A stretch of DNA of 7,691 bases, taken from Methanobacteriota archaeon (lineage in GTDB: Archaea; Thermoplasmatota; Thermoplasmata; RBG-16-68-12). How positions within the stretch are numbered: position 1 is the stretch's first letter; every line of letters begins with the position of its first letter. The notes under the pieces are model-generated. The model had not been told where the DNA came from, did not search any database, and worked only from the letters and a program-made list of their open reading frames with translations. This document shows positions 1 to 5,974 of this stretch, one piece after another. Made by a program: the position numbers and the translations under genes. The DNA is taken from assembly GCA_005878995.1 (NCBI GenBank), contig VBME01000078.1, forward strand, positions 1-7,691, in the 5' to 3' direction.

Positions 1-572
1 AGTTCCGCCATGTTGAGGGCGGCCGCGAGCTCCGTCGCGATCCCCTGGACCACGTTGATTTCCGTCGACGTGAACAGATGGGAGGCCTGGGTATCGTCGA
101 GCCAAAGGGCTCCGAGGAACCGACCGCGGCACGCGAGCGGGACGACGAGGCCGGCGCTCACCCCGAGCCGTTTCTGGAGGAACGGAGGGAGCATCCCTTC
201 CTTCGACGATTCCTTGAGCAGGGCGGGGAGCTTGAGCGACACGAGCCGGTGAGCGAGGCGCGGGATGTCCGCCACCTGGATGCGCAGGCCCTCGAACGGC
301 GTCGGCTTCCCGCCGGGGCCAAACGATGCCAACGTGTGGAACTCGCGGGTCCGCTTGTCGTACCCGAGAACCGCGCATCGATCGACCCGGACGAGCCCCG
401 GCGTAATCCGGACGATCGCCGCGAGGAGCTCGTCGGGGTCCGTCAGGTCCCCCGCCATCTCGGCGACGCCCAGCAGCGCGGCGAGGATCTGCGTCTCGTC
501 AATCTCGTCTCGGCTCGGCACCGCGATTCCATTCGGACCCACGTCATAAGAAAGTTTGCCGCTCGTTATCAC
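1..572 (-). CDS. GAF-domain sensor protein (incomplete, runs off left edge)
   Basis: The reverse strand is open from about 581 to base 1 and gives at least 190 residues with good coding character. After a short N-terminal segment, residues about 45-187 look like a GAF domain: a helix (DPDELLAAIVRITPGLV), a strand carrying VDRCAVLGYD, a long middle helical loop, then the typical closing pattern GVSAGLVVPLACRGRFLGAL followed by FTSTEINVVQGIATELAAAL. GAF domains bind small ligands or mediate dimerisation in signalling proteins. What follows it (HTH, histidine kinase or PAS domain) lies outside the window, so the output is unknown. I chose the GTG at 570-572 because the TATA element at 596-600 lies 26 bases upstream, the usual leaderless spacing. 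A TTG at 579-581 preceded by AGGAG is the alternative. The product looks cytoplasmic, with no membrane segment in the visible part. Confidence 0.8.
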   Translation of the reverse strand, partial: MITSGKLSYDVGPNGIAVPSRDEIDETQILAALLGVAEMAGDLTDPDELLAAIVRITPGLVRVDRCAVLGYDKRTREFHTLASFGPGGKPTPFEGLRIQVADIPRLAHRLVSLKLPALLKESSKEGMLPPFLQKRLGVSAGLVVPLACRGRFLGALWLDDTQASHLFTSTEINVVQGIATELAAALNMAE

Positions 573-594
573 GCCGTCCAAAGCCTCAAAACTC

Positions 595-601
595 CTTTAA
601 C
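595..601. promoter_or_regulatory. Putative shared bidirectional TATA element
   Basis: The short element CTTTAAC is close to self-complementary at its core (TTTAA/TTAAA). Its centre at 598 is 26 bases from the GTG of the leftward GAF gene (572) and 26 bases from the GTG of the rightward membrane protein (624). The plus-strand side has an A-rich BRE-like stretch (CAAAACTCC) just upstream, while the opposite side is GC-rich, so rightward transcription may be stronger. Dual use is inferred from spacing only. Confidence 0.5.
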
Positions 602-623
602 GCGCCTCTCCGTTGCAGCGCAT

Positions 624-785
624 GTGACCTCCGCACGGACCTACCTCGCGGGACTGGGCCTCGCGTTCATCGCCGCAGGGATCGCGGTCGCGTGGAGGTT
701 CGATCCGTTGACCGGCCTGGCCGTGTTCATCATCGGCGCGTTCCTCCTGATCCTTCCCTTCACCCGCGCGCGCTACGACGAATGA
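624..785 (+). CDS. Small two-helix membrane protein
   Basis: This is a 53-residue ORF starting with GTG and ending in TGA. It consists almost entirely of two hydrophobic segments: residues about 5-24 (YLAGLGLAFIAAGIAVAW) and about 29-46 (LTGLAVFIIGAFLLILPF), joined by a short RFDP turn. A charged tail, TRARYDE, follows. The frame stays open far upstream to base 78, but that upstream part is the antisense of the GAF gene and reads as low-complexity charged sequence, so I placed the start at the GTG 26 bases after the TATA-like TTTAA. An ATG at 622 overlaps it but is in another frame. I do not recognise a family. The protein should sit in the cytoplasmic membrane with both termini on the same side. 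Function unknown. Confidence 0.65.
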   Translation: MTSARTYLAGLGLAFIAAGIAVAWRFDPLTGLAVFIIGAFLLILPFTRARYDE

Positions 786-787
786 AC

Positions 788-795
788 CTTTAATA
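788..795 (+). promoter_or_regulatory. TATA box for the 98-aa hypothetical gene
   Basis: CTTTAATA lies just after the stop of the small membrane protein. Its centre is 27 bases before the GTG at 819 but only about 15 before the GTG at 807, which favours 819 as the leaderless start. Confidence 0.55.
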
Positions 796-818
796 GAAAG
801 GCCGCGGTGCGCCTCCAT

Positions 819-1115
819 GTGTACCGGGTATTCCGTCTCCCAGCGGCCCACGCCCCGCGGGCCGACATCCTGTGGAAGGACGACCTCGTCAGCCGACAGA
901 GCGTGACGGAGCGAGACGCGCGGAGCCTCGGATTGCCCGGGGACGACCGGTACGTCGTCGTCGAGGGAACCGACGCGGGTCTCGCCCGCGCAATCAATCT
1001 TCTGAAAGACGTCGCGCGTCCGATGGACGGAGCCGACGCCGAGCGAGTGTACCGCCGGTTCCGGGCGCAGGACGAAGAGGCCGCATCGGGGATGGGACTG
1101 ATTTTCGGGCCGTGA
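819..1115 (+). CDS. Conserved-looking hypothetical protein, 98 aa
   Basis: The product is a small soluble protein with a compact alpha/beta pattern: a first strand (YRVFRLP), a segment DILWKDDLVSRQSVTERDARSLG, a strand RYVVVEG, a helix LARAINLLKDVA, and a second helix AERVYRRFRAQDEEAASGMG that ends in GLIFGP. There is no membrane segment and no cysteine-based metal site. I do not recognise the family and assign no function. The GTG at 819 was chosen over the in-frame GTG at 807 because of the TATA spacing; the longer form would add four residues. The stop codon is four bases from the end of the convergent DUF835 gene, so the two transcripts must overlap or terminate inside each other. Confidence 0.7.
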   Translation: MYRVFRLPAAHAPRADILWKDDLVSRQSVTERDARSLGLPGDDRYVVVEGTDAGLARAINLLKDVARPMDGADAERVYRRFRAQDEEAASGMGLIFGP

Positions 1116-1119
1116 CCCC

Positions 1120-1611
1120 TTACGCGATTAGGTGGTCCTCGACGGAAGGATTGGCCGCGGTCCTCGGGAACGGATCGAGTTCCCGCTCGAGCCATGCAAT
1201 CATGCGCGGGTTCATAGTCCGAGGATCCGCGAAGACGACGAACCACGCATTGCGCGTCGCGGTCTCCTCATGAAGGTCGTCGACGAACCGGAGGACCCGC
1301 TCGACGCCCGAGTGCACAACCAGGGAGTCAAGGCAGTCCACGACGAGGACGCCGGGTCCTCGCTCGTCGAAGAAGGTCGTCGCCGCGGTCCGGAGGTCTT
1401 GCAGCCGGCGTGGGTCCGCCGTGCCGATTCCGTCGTGGAGCGTCGTGACGCGAAGGAGGTCTCCACCATCGACCCGGGACGAACCCCGCCGGGCGGTGAT
1501 CCAGAGGAAGGGAGTGTGCAACTCGGCGAGGAGGCGGACGAAGGAGGCCGCGACGGGTTCCCCCTCGAGCGCGAGATAGCCCTGGCCGCGCTGCAGCGCC
1601 GGTCCGATGAT
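1120..1611 (-). CDS. DUF835 domain protein (start codon unresolved)
   Basis: The reverse strand encodes a protein resembling the archaeal DUF835 family, whose members look like degenerate RecA/KaiC-type folds often tied to signalling. Visible parts are an N-terminal GQGYLALEG strand, a helix ending LLAELHTPFLWITARR, a Walker B-like strand GVLVVDCLDSLVV, a helix VERVLRFVDDLHEETA, and the strand NAWFVVFADPRTMNPRMIAW. No intact Walker A P-loop is seen, so ATP binding is doubtful. The frame is open back to a TGA at 1663-1665, yet no ATG, GTG or TTG occurs before the TTG at 1519-1521, which lies inside the fold and would remove its first strand. I therefore end the feature at an ATC (1609-1611) directly behind a GGGGGGAG Shine-Dalgarno-like run; a CTG at 1594-1596 is another option. 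The domain call is by pattern memory. Confidence 0.65.
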   Translation of the reverse strand: MIGPALQRGQGYLALEGEPVAASFVRLLAELHTPFLWITARRGSSRVDGGDLLRVTTLHDGIGTADPRRLQDLRTAATTFFDERGPGVLVVDCLDSLVVHSGVERVLRFVDDLHEETATRNAWFVVFADPRTMNPRMIAWLERELDPFPRTAANPSVEDHLIA

Positions 1612-1663
1612 GCTCCCCCCTAATGCGCGTGCAAAAGGGCTGACTCGGATGGGGTCCCCGCGT

Positions 1664-1670
1664 CATAAAC
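1664..1670 (-). promoter_or_regulatory. TATA box for the DUF835 gene
   Basis: On the reverse strand this reads GTTTATG, within GGTTTATGACG. Transcription would begin near 1637-1641, leaving a leader of about 25-30 bases that ends in the purine run GGGGGGAG at 1613-1620. The gene therefore seems to have its own promoter rather than relying on the upstream 86-aa gene. Confidence 0.5.
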
Positions 1671-1716
1671 CCCGCGGTCTGATTTCGTTGACCGAACCTC
1701 GGACGACGGCGTCCGC

Positions 1717-1977
1717 TCACATCGAACGGATTTTTTCGGCGACGAAGGCTCGGACTCCTGGATCGTCGGGAATCGTGAGGGACCGCTTGAATCGTTCCGT
1801 CTTGTCCGGGAGATAGTACCCGCGGGACAATGAGATGAACTCCTTCGCGCCCTCGGAGGTCGTGGCGCGCTTCCGGGCCACCTCGAGGAAATTGTTCCGC
1901 CCGAAATTCACCTTCTCGGCTCGAATCGTCTCGAACTGCACGTCCGCGTTTCGCCGGCCCCGGTCATCGTATTCCAT
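1717..1977 (-). CDS. Small basic conserved-type protein, 86 aa (possible PC4-like fold)
   Basis: The product is 86 residues, rich in Lys and Arg, without membrane segments. Predicted order: a disordered start MEYDDRGRRN, then strands around FETIRAEKVNFG and NFLEVARKRAT, a strand EFISLSRGYY, a basic strand ERFKRSLTIP, and a C-terminal helix DDPGVRAFVAEKI. This strand-rich body closing in one helix, with xISLSRGYY followed by a KRSLTIP segment, is reminiscent of PC4/YdbC-type ssDNA-binding proteins (IReyy...KGIsLt...helix). That is a weak, pattern-level analogy. The ATG at 1975-1977 is preceded by a purine-rich GGGGGCGGACGGA. The frame is open further upstream to 2121, but that part reads as non-coding and lies beyond the TATA box at 2045-2052. 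Transcribed towards, but probably not together with, the DUF835 gene. Confidence 0.72.
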   Translation of the reverse strand: MEYDDRGRRNADVQFETIRAEKVNFGRNNFLEVARKRATTSEGAKEFISLSRGYYLPDKTERFKRSLTIPDDPGVRAFVAEKIRSM

Positions 1978-2044
1978 TCCGTCCGCCCCCGTTCGCAGGA
2001 ACCCTCCGCCCGTCGGACGGAGAGGCGCGGAACCGACCTGCGAG

Positions 2045-2052
2045 ATATAAAT
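2045..2052 (-). promoter_or_regulatory. TATA box upstream of the 86-aa gene
   Basis: Read on the reverse strand this is ATTTATAT, the best TATA match in the window. Its centre is about 72 bases from the ATG at 1977, so transcription would start near 2022 and give a leader of about 45 bases. The leader contains GGAGGG and GGGGGCGG, so this gene may use a leadered, ribosome-binding-site-dependent start, unlike its neighbours. Confidence 0.55.
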
Positions 2053-2135
2053 CCTCGCGGCGCGCGATTGAGCAATGCATCCTCGCGCGGGCTCCTCGCA
2101 TGTCGGGAACCGATTCCGCAATCTTGGACCGTAGA

Positions 2136-2143
2136 ATTAAATA
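2136..2143 (+). promoter_or_regulatory. TATA box for the zinc-ribbon/CPBP-like gene
   Basis: ATTAAATA is centred 29 bases before the ATG at 2169, with AT-rich bases just upstream. It fits a leaderless transcript. Together with the leftward TATA at 2045-2052 it shows that the 1978-2168 spacer is a divergent promoter region; I see no gene or RNA in it. Confidence 0.6.
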
Positions 2144-2168
2144 GCGCGGGGTCCTCAGACGCGCCCGC

Positions 2169-3677
2169 ATGCAGTGCGTGCGCTGCGGCGCAATATCCGA
2201 AGGCCGCTTCTGTCCTCGATGCGGTGCGCCGACGGTCGCCGCCCCGCAAGCCCCGACCGGATGGCCGTGCCCCCGGTGTGGAACTCCCGTCGTAGGGAAC
2301 TTCTGTCCGCGGTGCGGCCTTCCGACCGCGGCGTGGGCGTATCGGGCCCCGCCGAGTCCATCCGGCGGGAGATCGATTCTCTCCGTCCTGTGGACGTTGG
2401 CGCTCGTCGGCTTCATCGCGTTCGCGATCACGGACTTCGCGGCGCTCGCGTACAGTCCGGCGTTCGTGGTCCCCGGGATCCAGGGGATCCAGTCCGGAGG
2501 GACCGTGAACAGTGCCCTCGACTTCAACGGGAATTGGACCCCCAACGCATGGGGGACCGGTTCGTCGTTGTCGTACCAGTCGACGGGAGGGAATACAGGC
2601 GGCTACCTCCAGATGGGTCTGCCGAGCTCGGGTGCCCGTGGATACTGGATGCAATCGTTCCAAGTCGGTGGCTCCGTGCCATACACCGGGGTTGTCCGAC
2701 TCGACGTGGAAATCTCGAGCGGCTTGACGTCCGGATGGCTCTTCATCTCCGTGATCGGGCCGCTCACCGGCTTGCCGCCTGATCCCGACCCCAACACGGC
2801 CGTCGGGGCCGTCCATTTCTCCGGACCGAGCGCGTGGACGACCACGCCGAAGTTCTACGCGGACGCGAATCTCGCGGATCCGGGCATGTACTTCGTGCAA
2901 GTCGCGTTCGTCGCGAACGCGACGTCGGGCCCGGTGAACGTCGGGTTCGACAACATTCGCCTCTTGTGGAAGACCGACGCGGCCGTGTTCCTGTTCTACC
3001 CGACCCCCACGCCGCAAACCGACTACTTCCTCGTCACCCAGGATAAGAACGTCTTCACCGCCTACTACGGATTCCTCGTCGGCGCAATCGTTCTCGCCGC
3101 CGGCTACCACCTGATTCGCGAACGGAAAGTGGCATGGGATTCGTTCAAGGCGCCCCTCGAGGCGATCGGCAAGAGGCTGAAGAGCCGCAGCGCGTGGATT
3201 GCGATCGCGCAGGTCTGGATGGCGGTCACCTGTTTCCAGATCATCGTCTACTACCTCGTGGTCCTCGCAGGATTCAATCCGACGAGTCCGATCAACATCA
3301 CGAATACGAACGCATGGGTCTGGCTCTTCGGGTTTGCGAATGCAGGCGTCTACGAGGAGCTCACGTTCCGCCTCCTGTTGATCGGTGTGCCAATGGCCCT
3401 CGGGTCGCTCATCGTGCGGATCACGGAGGTGCGACGTGGCGCCTCAGGGACCGAACCCGGCTCCACAGTCCGACACATCGCCGGGGCGTGGCGGTATGTA
3501 CTGGGCGGCGTCCTCCGCAACGACTCGCCGAAAGAAGCGCTCGCGGTGGGGTGGGCCCTGAGGCGAGGCGCTCATGATCCTGATCGAGCTCCTGGTCCTC
3601 GGACTCGCCGTCGCCGGCGCGGGCTTCCTCGGCTGGTACGCAATCGACGCGTGGCGGCACCTGCGGAGCCTCGTTGA
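2169..3677 (+). CDS. Zinc-ribbon membrane protein with truncated CPBP (CAAX-protease-like) domain
   Basis: Two N-terminal zinc ribbons are visible: C3/C6 with C15/C18 and C34/C37 with C46/C49, each CxxCG. A membrane helix follows at about 69-95, then a Ser/Gly/Thr-rich beta-type ectodomain (about 96-295). Further hydrophobic segments lie at about 297-315, 342-367 and 382-418. The last holds YEELTFR (E396, E397, R401), which matches motif 1 (EExxxR) of CPBP intramembrane metalloproteases. The family normally continues with helices bearing FxxxH and HxxxN/D motifs; none is present. After KEALAVGWAL (about 455-464) the frame turns into Arg/Pro-rich sequence for 38 residues, which is an out-of-frame reading of the next gene. 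I infer that the genuine sequence ends near 3555-3565 and that the rest is a frameshift tail, after a deletion or an assembly error. As it stands it should lack protease activity. ATG start set by the TATA spacing. Confidence 0.72.
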   Translation: MQCVRCGAISEGRFCPRCGAPTVAAPQAPTGWPCPRCGTPVVGNFCPRCGLPTAAWAYRAPPSPSGGRSILSVLWTLALVGFIAFAITDFAALAYSPAFVVPGIQGIQSGGTVNSALDFNGNWTPNAWGTGSSLSYQSTGGNTGGYLQMGLPSSGARGYWMQSFQVGGSVPYTGVVRLDVEISSGLTSGWLFISVIGPLTGLPPDPDPNTAVGAVHFSGPSAWTTTPKFYADANLADPGMYFVQVAFVANATSGPVNVGFDNIRLLWKTDAAVFLFYPTPTPQTDYFLVTQDKNVFTAYYGFLVGAIVLAAGYHLIRERKVAWDSFKAPLEAIGKRLKSRSAWIAIAQVWMAVTCFQIIVYYLVVLAGFNPTSPINITNTNAWVWLFGFANAGVYEELTFRLLLIGVPMALGSLIVRITEVRRGASGTEPGSTVRHIAGAWRYVLGGVLRNDSPKEALAVGWALRRGAHDPDRAPGPRTRRRRRGLPRLVRNRRVAAPAEPR

Positions 3678-4002
3678 CCGATTCCGGCCACGGGCCCCCG
3701 CGGCCCCGGTGCCTGCAACTCCGTCCGACTACGGTTCGCCAGCACCACAGGCTGCCCTGAGCCCCGGCGCACCCGGGCCCTCGATGCCTCCGCCGCCAAT
3801 GTGGTCCGCACCTCCGCCGAATCCCATCGCCGCGGTCGCGGTCCCGAATCGCGGCCGGATCCCGAGGGACTACACGCCGTCCTACGTCCCTCCGCCGTAC
3901 GGATATCCGCCCGTCCGATTCCAGTGCCCGTACTGTGCATGGGTCGAGGCCCGCTACGACTCCGGCCGGTTCACCTGCACGCGATGCGGACGCACGGCTT
4001 GA
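3574..4002 (+). CDS. Membrane-anchored Pro-rich protein with C-terminal zinc ribbon (possible C-terminal fragment of the preceding gene)
   Basis: The 142-residue product starts with one hydrophobic helix (residues about 1-23, MILIELLVLGLAVAGAGFLG onward), then a basic stretch WRHLRSLVDRFRPR. A Pro/Ala-rich linker spans about 40-113, and a zinc ribbon has C118/C121 and C135/C138 (FQCPYCAW ... FTCTRCGR). It overlaps the tail of the upstream ORF by 104 bases in another frame. Its own frame is closed by a TGA at 3559-3561, and the ATG at 3574 has no obvious ribosome-binding site or TATA box. That suggests it may once have been the last membrane helix and cytoplasmic tail of the CPBP-like protein, which also bears zinc ribbons at its other end. 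If independent, it would be a small membrane-tethered zinc-binding protein. Its last 49 bases overlap the end of the convergent UPF0201 gene. Confidence 0.6.
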   Translation: MILIELLVLGLAVAGAGFLGWYAIDAWRHLRSLVDRFRPRAPAAPVPATPSDYGSPAPQAALSPGAPGPSMPPPPMWSAPPPNPIAAVAVPNRGRIPRDYTPSYVPPPYGYPPVRFQCPYCAWVEARYDSGRFTCTRCGRTA

Positions 4003-4373
4003 TCCTTCGACACGGTGCTCTCCGCGACGTAGTCAATCACCGCGGCGAGGTCGTCGGATTCAATCTCAACACGAATGTCCCCCAGGGCCGTCGACGCCGC
4101 GAAATTCACGACGCCGACAAAAGCCGCCTGCTTGCTCAAACTCACGGTCGTCCGGTCCCCGCGGCGACCCGCCAGGAGCTGGCGCCTCGCGGTATCCCGG
4201 ATCCGCTGGGTCCGAATCTGCTCTCGAAGCCGATCGAGGCGGTCCGTGAACCCGACGACCCGATCCACGGTCGGTTCGATCCGCAAATCAGGGAACAGGT
4301 TCCGAACTGCGCGGGTCACTTTCTCGAGACTCTCCGTCGGACGGCACGGCGTTTCGACGCGAACGCGGAGCAC
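3954..4373 (-). CDS. UPF0201 (COG1931) family protein
   Basis: This 139-residue protein fits the archaeal UPF0201 family very well. Near the start is RVRVETPCRPTESLEKVTRAVRNLFP (family pattern V.PTEd.ekV..Av.N.FP). In the middle comes LREQIRTQRIRDTARRQLL, then SLSKQAAFVGVVNF and LGDIRVEIESDDLAAVIDYVA near the end. The family is known from archaeal crystal structures and sometimes described as RNA-binding, but its function is not established. It should be soluble. The GTG at 4371-4373 is chosen because an in-frame stop lies four codons upstream and a TATA-like ATTAAAG is about 25 bases upstream. The C-terminal tail after VIDYVAEST runs on for about 20 residues into the antisense of the neighbouring zinc-ribbon gene. 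Divergent from the PolD small-subunit gene. Confidence 0.87.
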   Translation of the reverse strand: MLRVRVETPCRPTESLEKVTRAVRNLFPDLRIEPTVDRVVGFTDRLDRLREQIRTQRIRDTARRQLLAGRRGDRTTVSLSKQAAFVGVVNFAASTALGDIRVEIESDDLAAVIDYVAESTVSKDQAVRPHRVQVNRPES

Positions 4374-4393
4374 GCACCGGATTCACCGCGCGG

Positions 4394-4401
4394 CCTTTAA
4401 T
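4394..4401 (-). promoter_or_regulatory. TATA box for the UPF0201 gene
   Basis: The reverse strand reads AATTAAAG within GAAAATTAAAGG, centred about 25 bases before the GTG at 4373. This is consistent with leaderless transcription. It lies in the 92-base spacer shared with the divergent DP1 promoter. Confidence 0.5.
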
Positions 4402-4432
4402 TTTCTCGGGAGGTCTCCGCGGCGCGACGAAG

Positions 4433-4440
4433 GTTATTTG
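4433..4440 (+). promoter_or_regulatory. TATA box for the PolD small-subunit gene
   Basis: GTTATTTG is centred about 29 bases before the ATG at 4466, matching the spacing of other starts here. The match to TTTAWA is only fair. Confidence 0.45.
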
Positions 4441-4465
4441 TCCGGCCGATTGTAATGGGGCCCGG

Positions 4466-5947
4466 ATGCGCGAGGAACTGTTGGCGTTCGTAAGCCGCCA
4501 CGGAACGCTCCTCGAGCCGGACGCCGTCGAGTTCCTCCTCGCCCAAAGTGATCCGGTTGGGTGTGTCGAGGCGCTCCTCGAGACACGTCCGGAGGCGCCG
4601 TTCGTCCTCACCCTACATGACGTCCAGGGCGCGCGGGAGATCGGTCGCCAGGCTGCGACCCGGCTCGCGGTCTGGCCCGCGGCGGAGCCGGTTTCCCCGA
4701 GCCCCTCCCTGACCCCCTCGTTCCGGCATGCGGGGGAAGAGGCTGCCGACCGCGAACCCGATGTCCGGATCCTCCGGGACATCACCGGCCGATCGACGTG
4801 TGAGGGCACTTTGGCCGATTTCACCCGCTACTTCCGACACCGGTTCCATGTCCTGCGGAACATGGTGCGGGCCCGCCGCGAACTCGGGGGCGCCCAGGAT
4901 ATCGCGAAGGCCCGTCGCTCGACGCGGGAAGTGGGGATCATCGGCATGGTCGCCGACGTCCGGACGACGAAGAACGGGCACCGGGTCTTCGAGATCGAGG
5001 ACGACACGGACCAGATCGCGGTCCTCCTCCCTGCGGACTCAGGCCTCGCCGCGGAGCCCGTCGTGATGGACGAGGTCGTCGGCGTCGTCGGAATCGTCAA
5101 CGACCGCGGGCTCCTGATCGCGAAATCCGTCGTACGGCCCGACATCCCGACCTCCCGGCCGTTCCGGGGCGCGCGCGGCCACGTGCGTGCGGCGTTCATG
5201 TCCGACATCCACGTCGGGAGCCGGACGTTCCTCGAGGACAAATGGTCGAAGGTGTCGGAGTGGCTCGCGGGGGACGACGAGATCGCTCGGTCGGTCCGGT
5301 ACCTCGTCGTGATCGGCGACGTAGTCGATGGGATCGGCGTGTACCCGCGGCAAGACGAGGAACTCGCGATCGAAGACATCTATGGCCAGTACGAGGCGCT
5401 CGCCCGCATGATCGCGGCCCTCCCGGACCGTCTGACGGTGATCATGCTACCGGGCAACCACGATGCCGTCCGCCCCGCGGAACCGCAACCCGCGTTCCCG
5501 ACCTCGATCCAGAAGCTGTTCGACTCGAACGTGATCTTCGCCGGCAATCCGAGTCTGCTGAGCCTCGAAGGGGTCCGCATCCTCGCGTACCACGGCCGCA
5601 GCATGGACGACCTCGTGTCCGCGATCCCGGGGATGAGCTACCAGCGGCCGCTCGATGTAATGAAAGCGATGCTGCGGATGCGGCATCTCGCGCCGATCTA
5701 CGGCGGCAAGACACCGATCGCCCCCGAGGCGGAGGACCACCTGATCATCGCGGACGTCCCGGACATCTTCGCGACAGGCCATGTGCACGCCGCCGGCGTC
5801 GACCAGTATCGAGGCGTCGTCCTCGTGAACGCGTCAACGTGGCAAGCCCAGACGCCCTACCAGAAGATGCGGAACATCGAGCCGATGCCCGCCCGCCTGC
5901 CGATCGTCGACCTTGCGACGGGCCAGGCCGTCCTCCGAGCCTTCTGA
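4466..5947 (+). CDS. polB: DNA polymerase D (II) small subunit DP1, 3'-5' exonuclease
   Basis: The 493-residue product is the proofreading subunit of PolD, the replicative polymerase of Euryarchaeota; it pairs with the large catalytic subunit DP2, which is not in this window. The N-terminal helical domain (about 1-50) is followed by a variable linker. An OB-fold spans about 154-225 (EVGIIGMVADV ... VVGVVGIVND). The calcineurin-like phosphoesterase domain then carries all expected metal-ligand motifs: MSDIHVGS (D247, H249), GDVVDG (D285), PGNHDAVRP (N331, H332, D333), YHG (H376) and TGHVH (H439, H441). It ends in LVNASTWQAQTPYQKMRNI, typical of DP1. The motifs look intact, so exonuclease activity (Mn-dependent in characterised PolD) is expected. 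Length is usual for the family. The ATG at 4466 is supported by TATA spacing. A phosphoesterase gene follows after 42 bases. Confidence 0.95.
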   Translation: MREELLAFVSRHGTLLEPDAVEFLLAQSDPVGCVEALLETRPEAPFVLTLHDVQGAREIGRQAATRLAVWPAAEPVSPSPSLTPSFRHAGEEAADREPDVRILRDITGRSTCEGTLADFTRYFRHRFHVLRNMVRARRELGGAQDIAKARRSTREVGIIGMVADVRTTKNGHRVFEIEDDTDQIAVLLPADSGLAAEPVVMDEVVGVVGIVNDRGLLIAKSVVRPDIPTSRPFRGARGHVRAAFMSDIHVGSRTFLEDKWSKVSEWLAGDDEIARSVRYLVVIGDVVDGIGVYPRQDEELAIEDIYGQYEALARMIAALPDRLTVIMLPGNHDAVRPAEPQPAFPTSIQKLFDSNVIFAGNPSLLSLEGVRILAYHGRSMDDLVSAIPGMSYQRPLDVMKAMLRMRHLAPIYGGKTPIAPEAEDHLIIADVPDIFATGHVHAAGVDQYRGVVLVNASTWQAQTPYQKMRNIEPMPARLPIVDLATGQAVLRAF

Positions 5948-5974
5948 TCGCGGAAAGGTTCATCGACGCTTCGG

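Noticed and set aside
78..623. Long plus-strand open frame leading into the small membrane protein
   Set aside because: It is antisense to the GAF domain, reads as charged low-complexity sequence, and a TATA box sits at 596-600 just before the real GTG start at 624.
1978..2121. N-terminal extension of the 86-aa gene back to 2121
   Set aside because: The extension crosses the TATA box at 2045-2052 and does not look like coding sequence; the ATG at 1977 begins the folded part.
1978..2168. Possible tRNA or small RNA gene in the largest spacer
   Set aside because: I found no cloverleaf, CCA end or strong stem; the spacer is explained by two divergent promoters.
2475..2495. Repeated GGGATCC-like units
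   Set aside because: They encode a short GIQGIQ repeat inside the membrane protein; only two adjacent copies, no sign of a functional DNA repeat.
1908..3110. 400-codon minus-strand open frame opposite the zinc-ribbon/CPBP-like gene
   Set aside because: High-GC shadow frame: Arg/Gly/Glu-rich with no fold signals, while the opposite strand shows CxxC ribbons, membrane helices and a protease motif.
3559..3573. Programmed +1 frameshift joining the CPBP-like ORF to the downstream ORF
   Set aside because: No recognised slippery site or stimulator is seen, and a shift would not restore the missing protease motifs.
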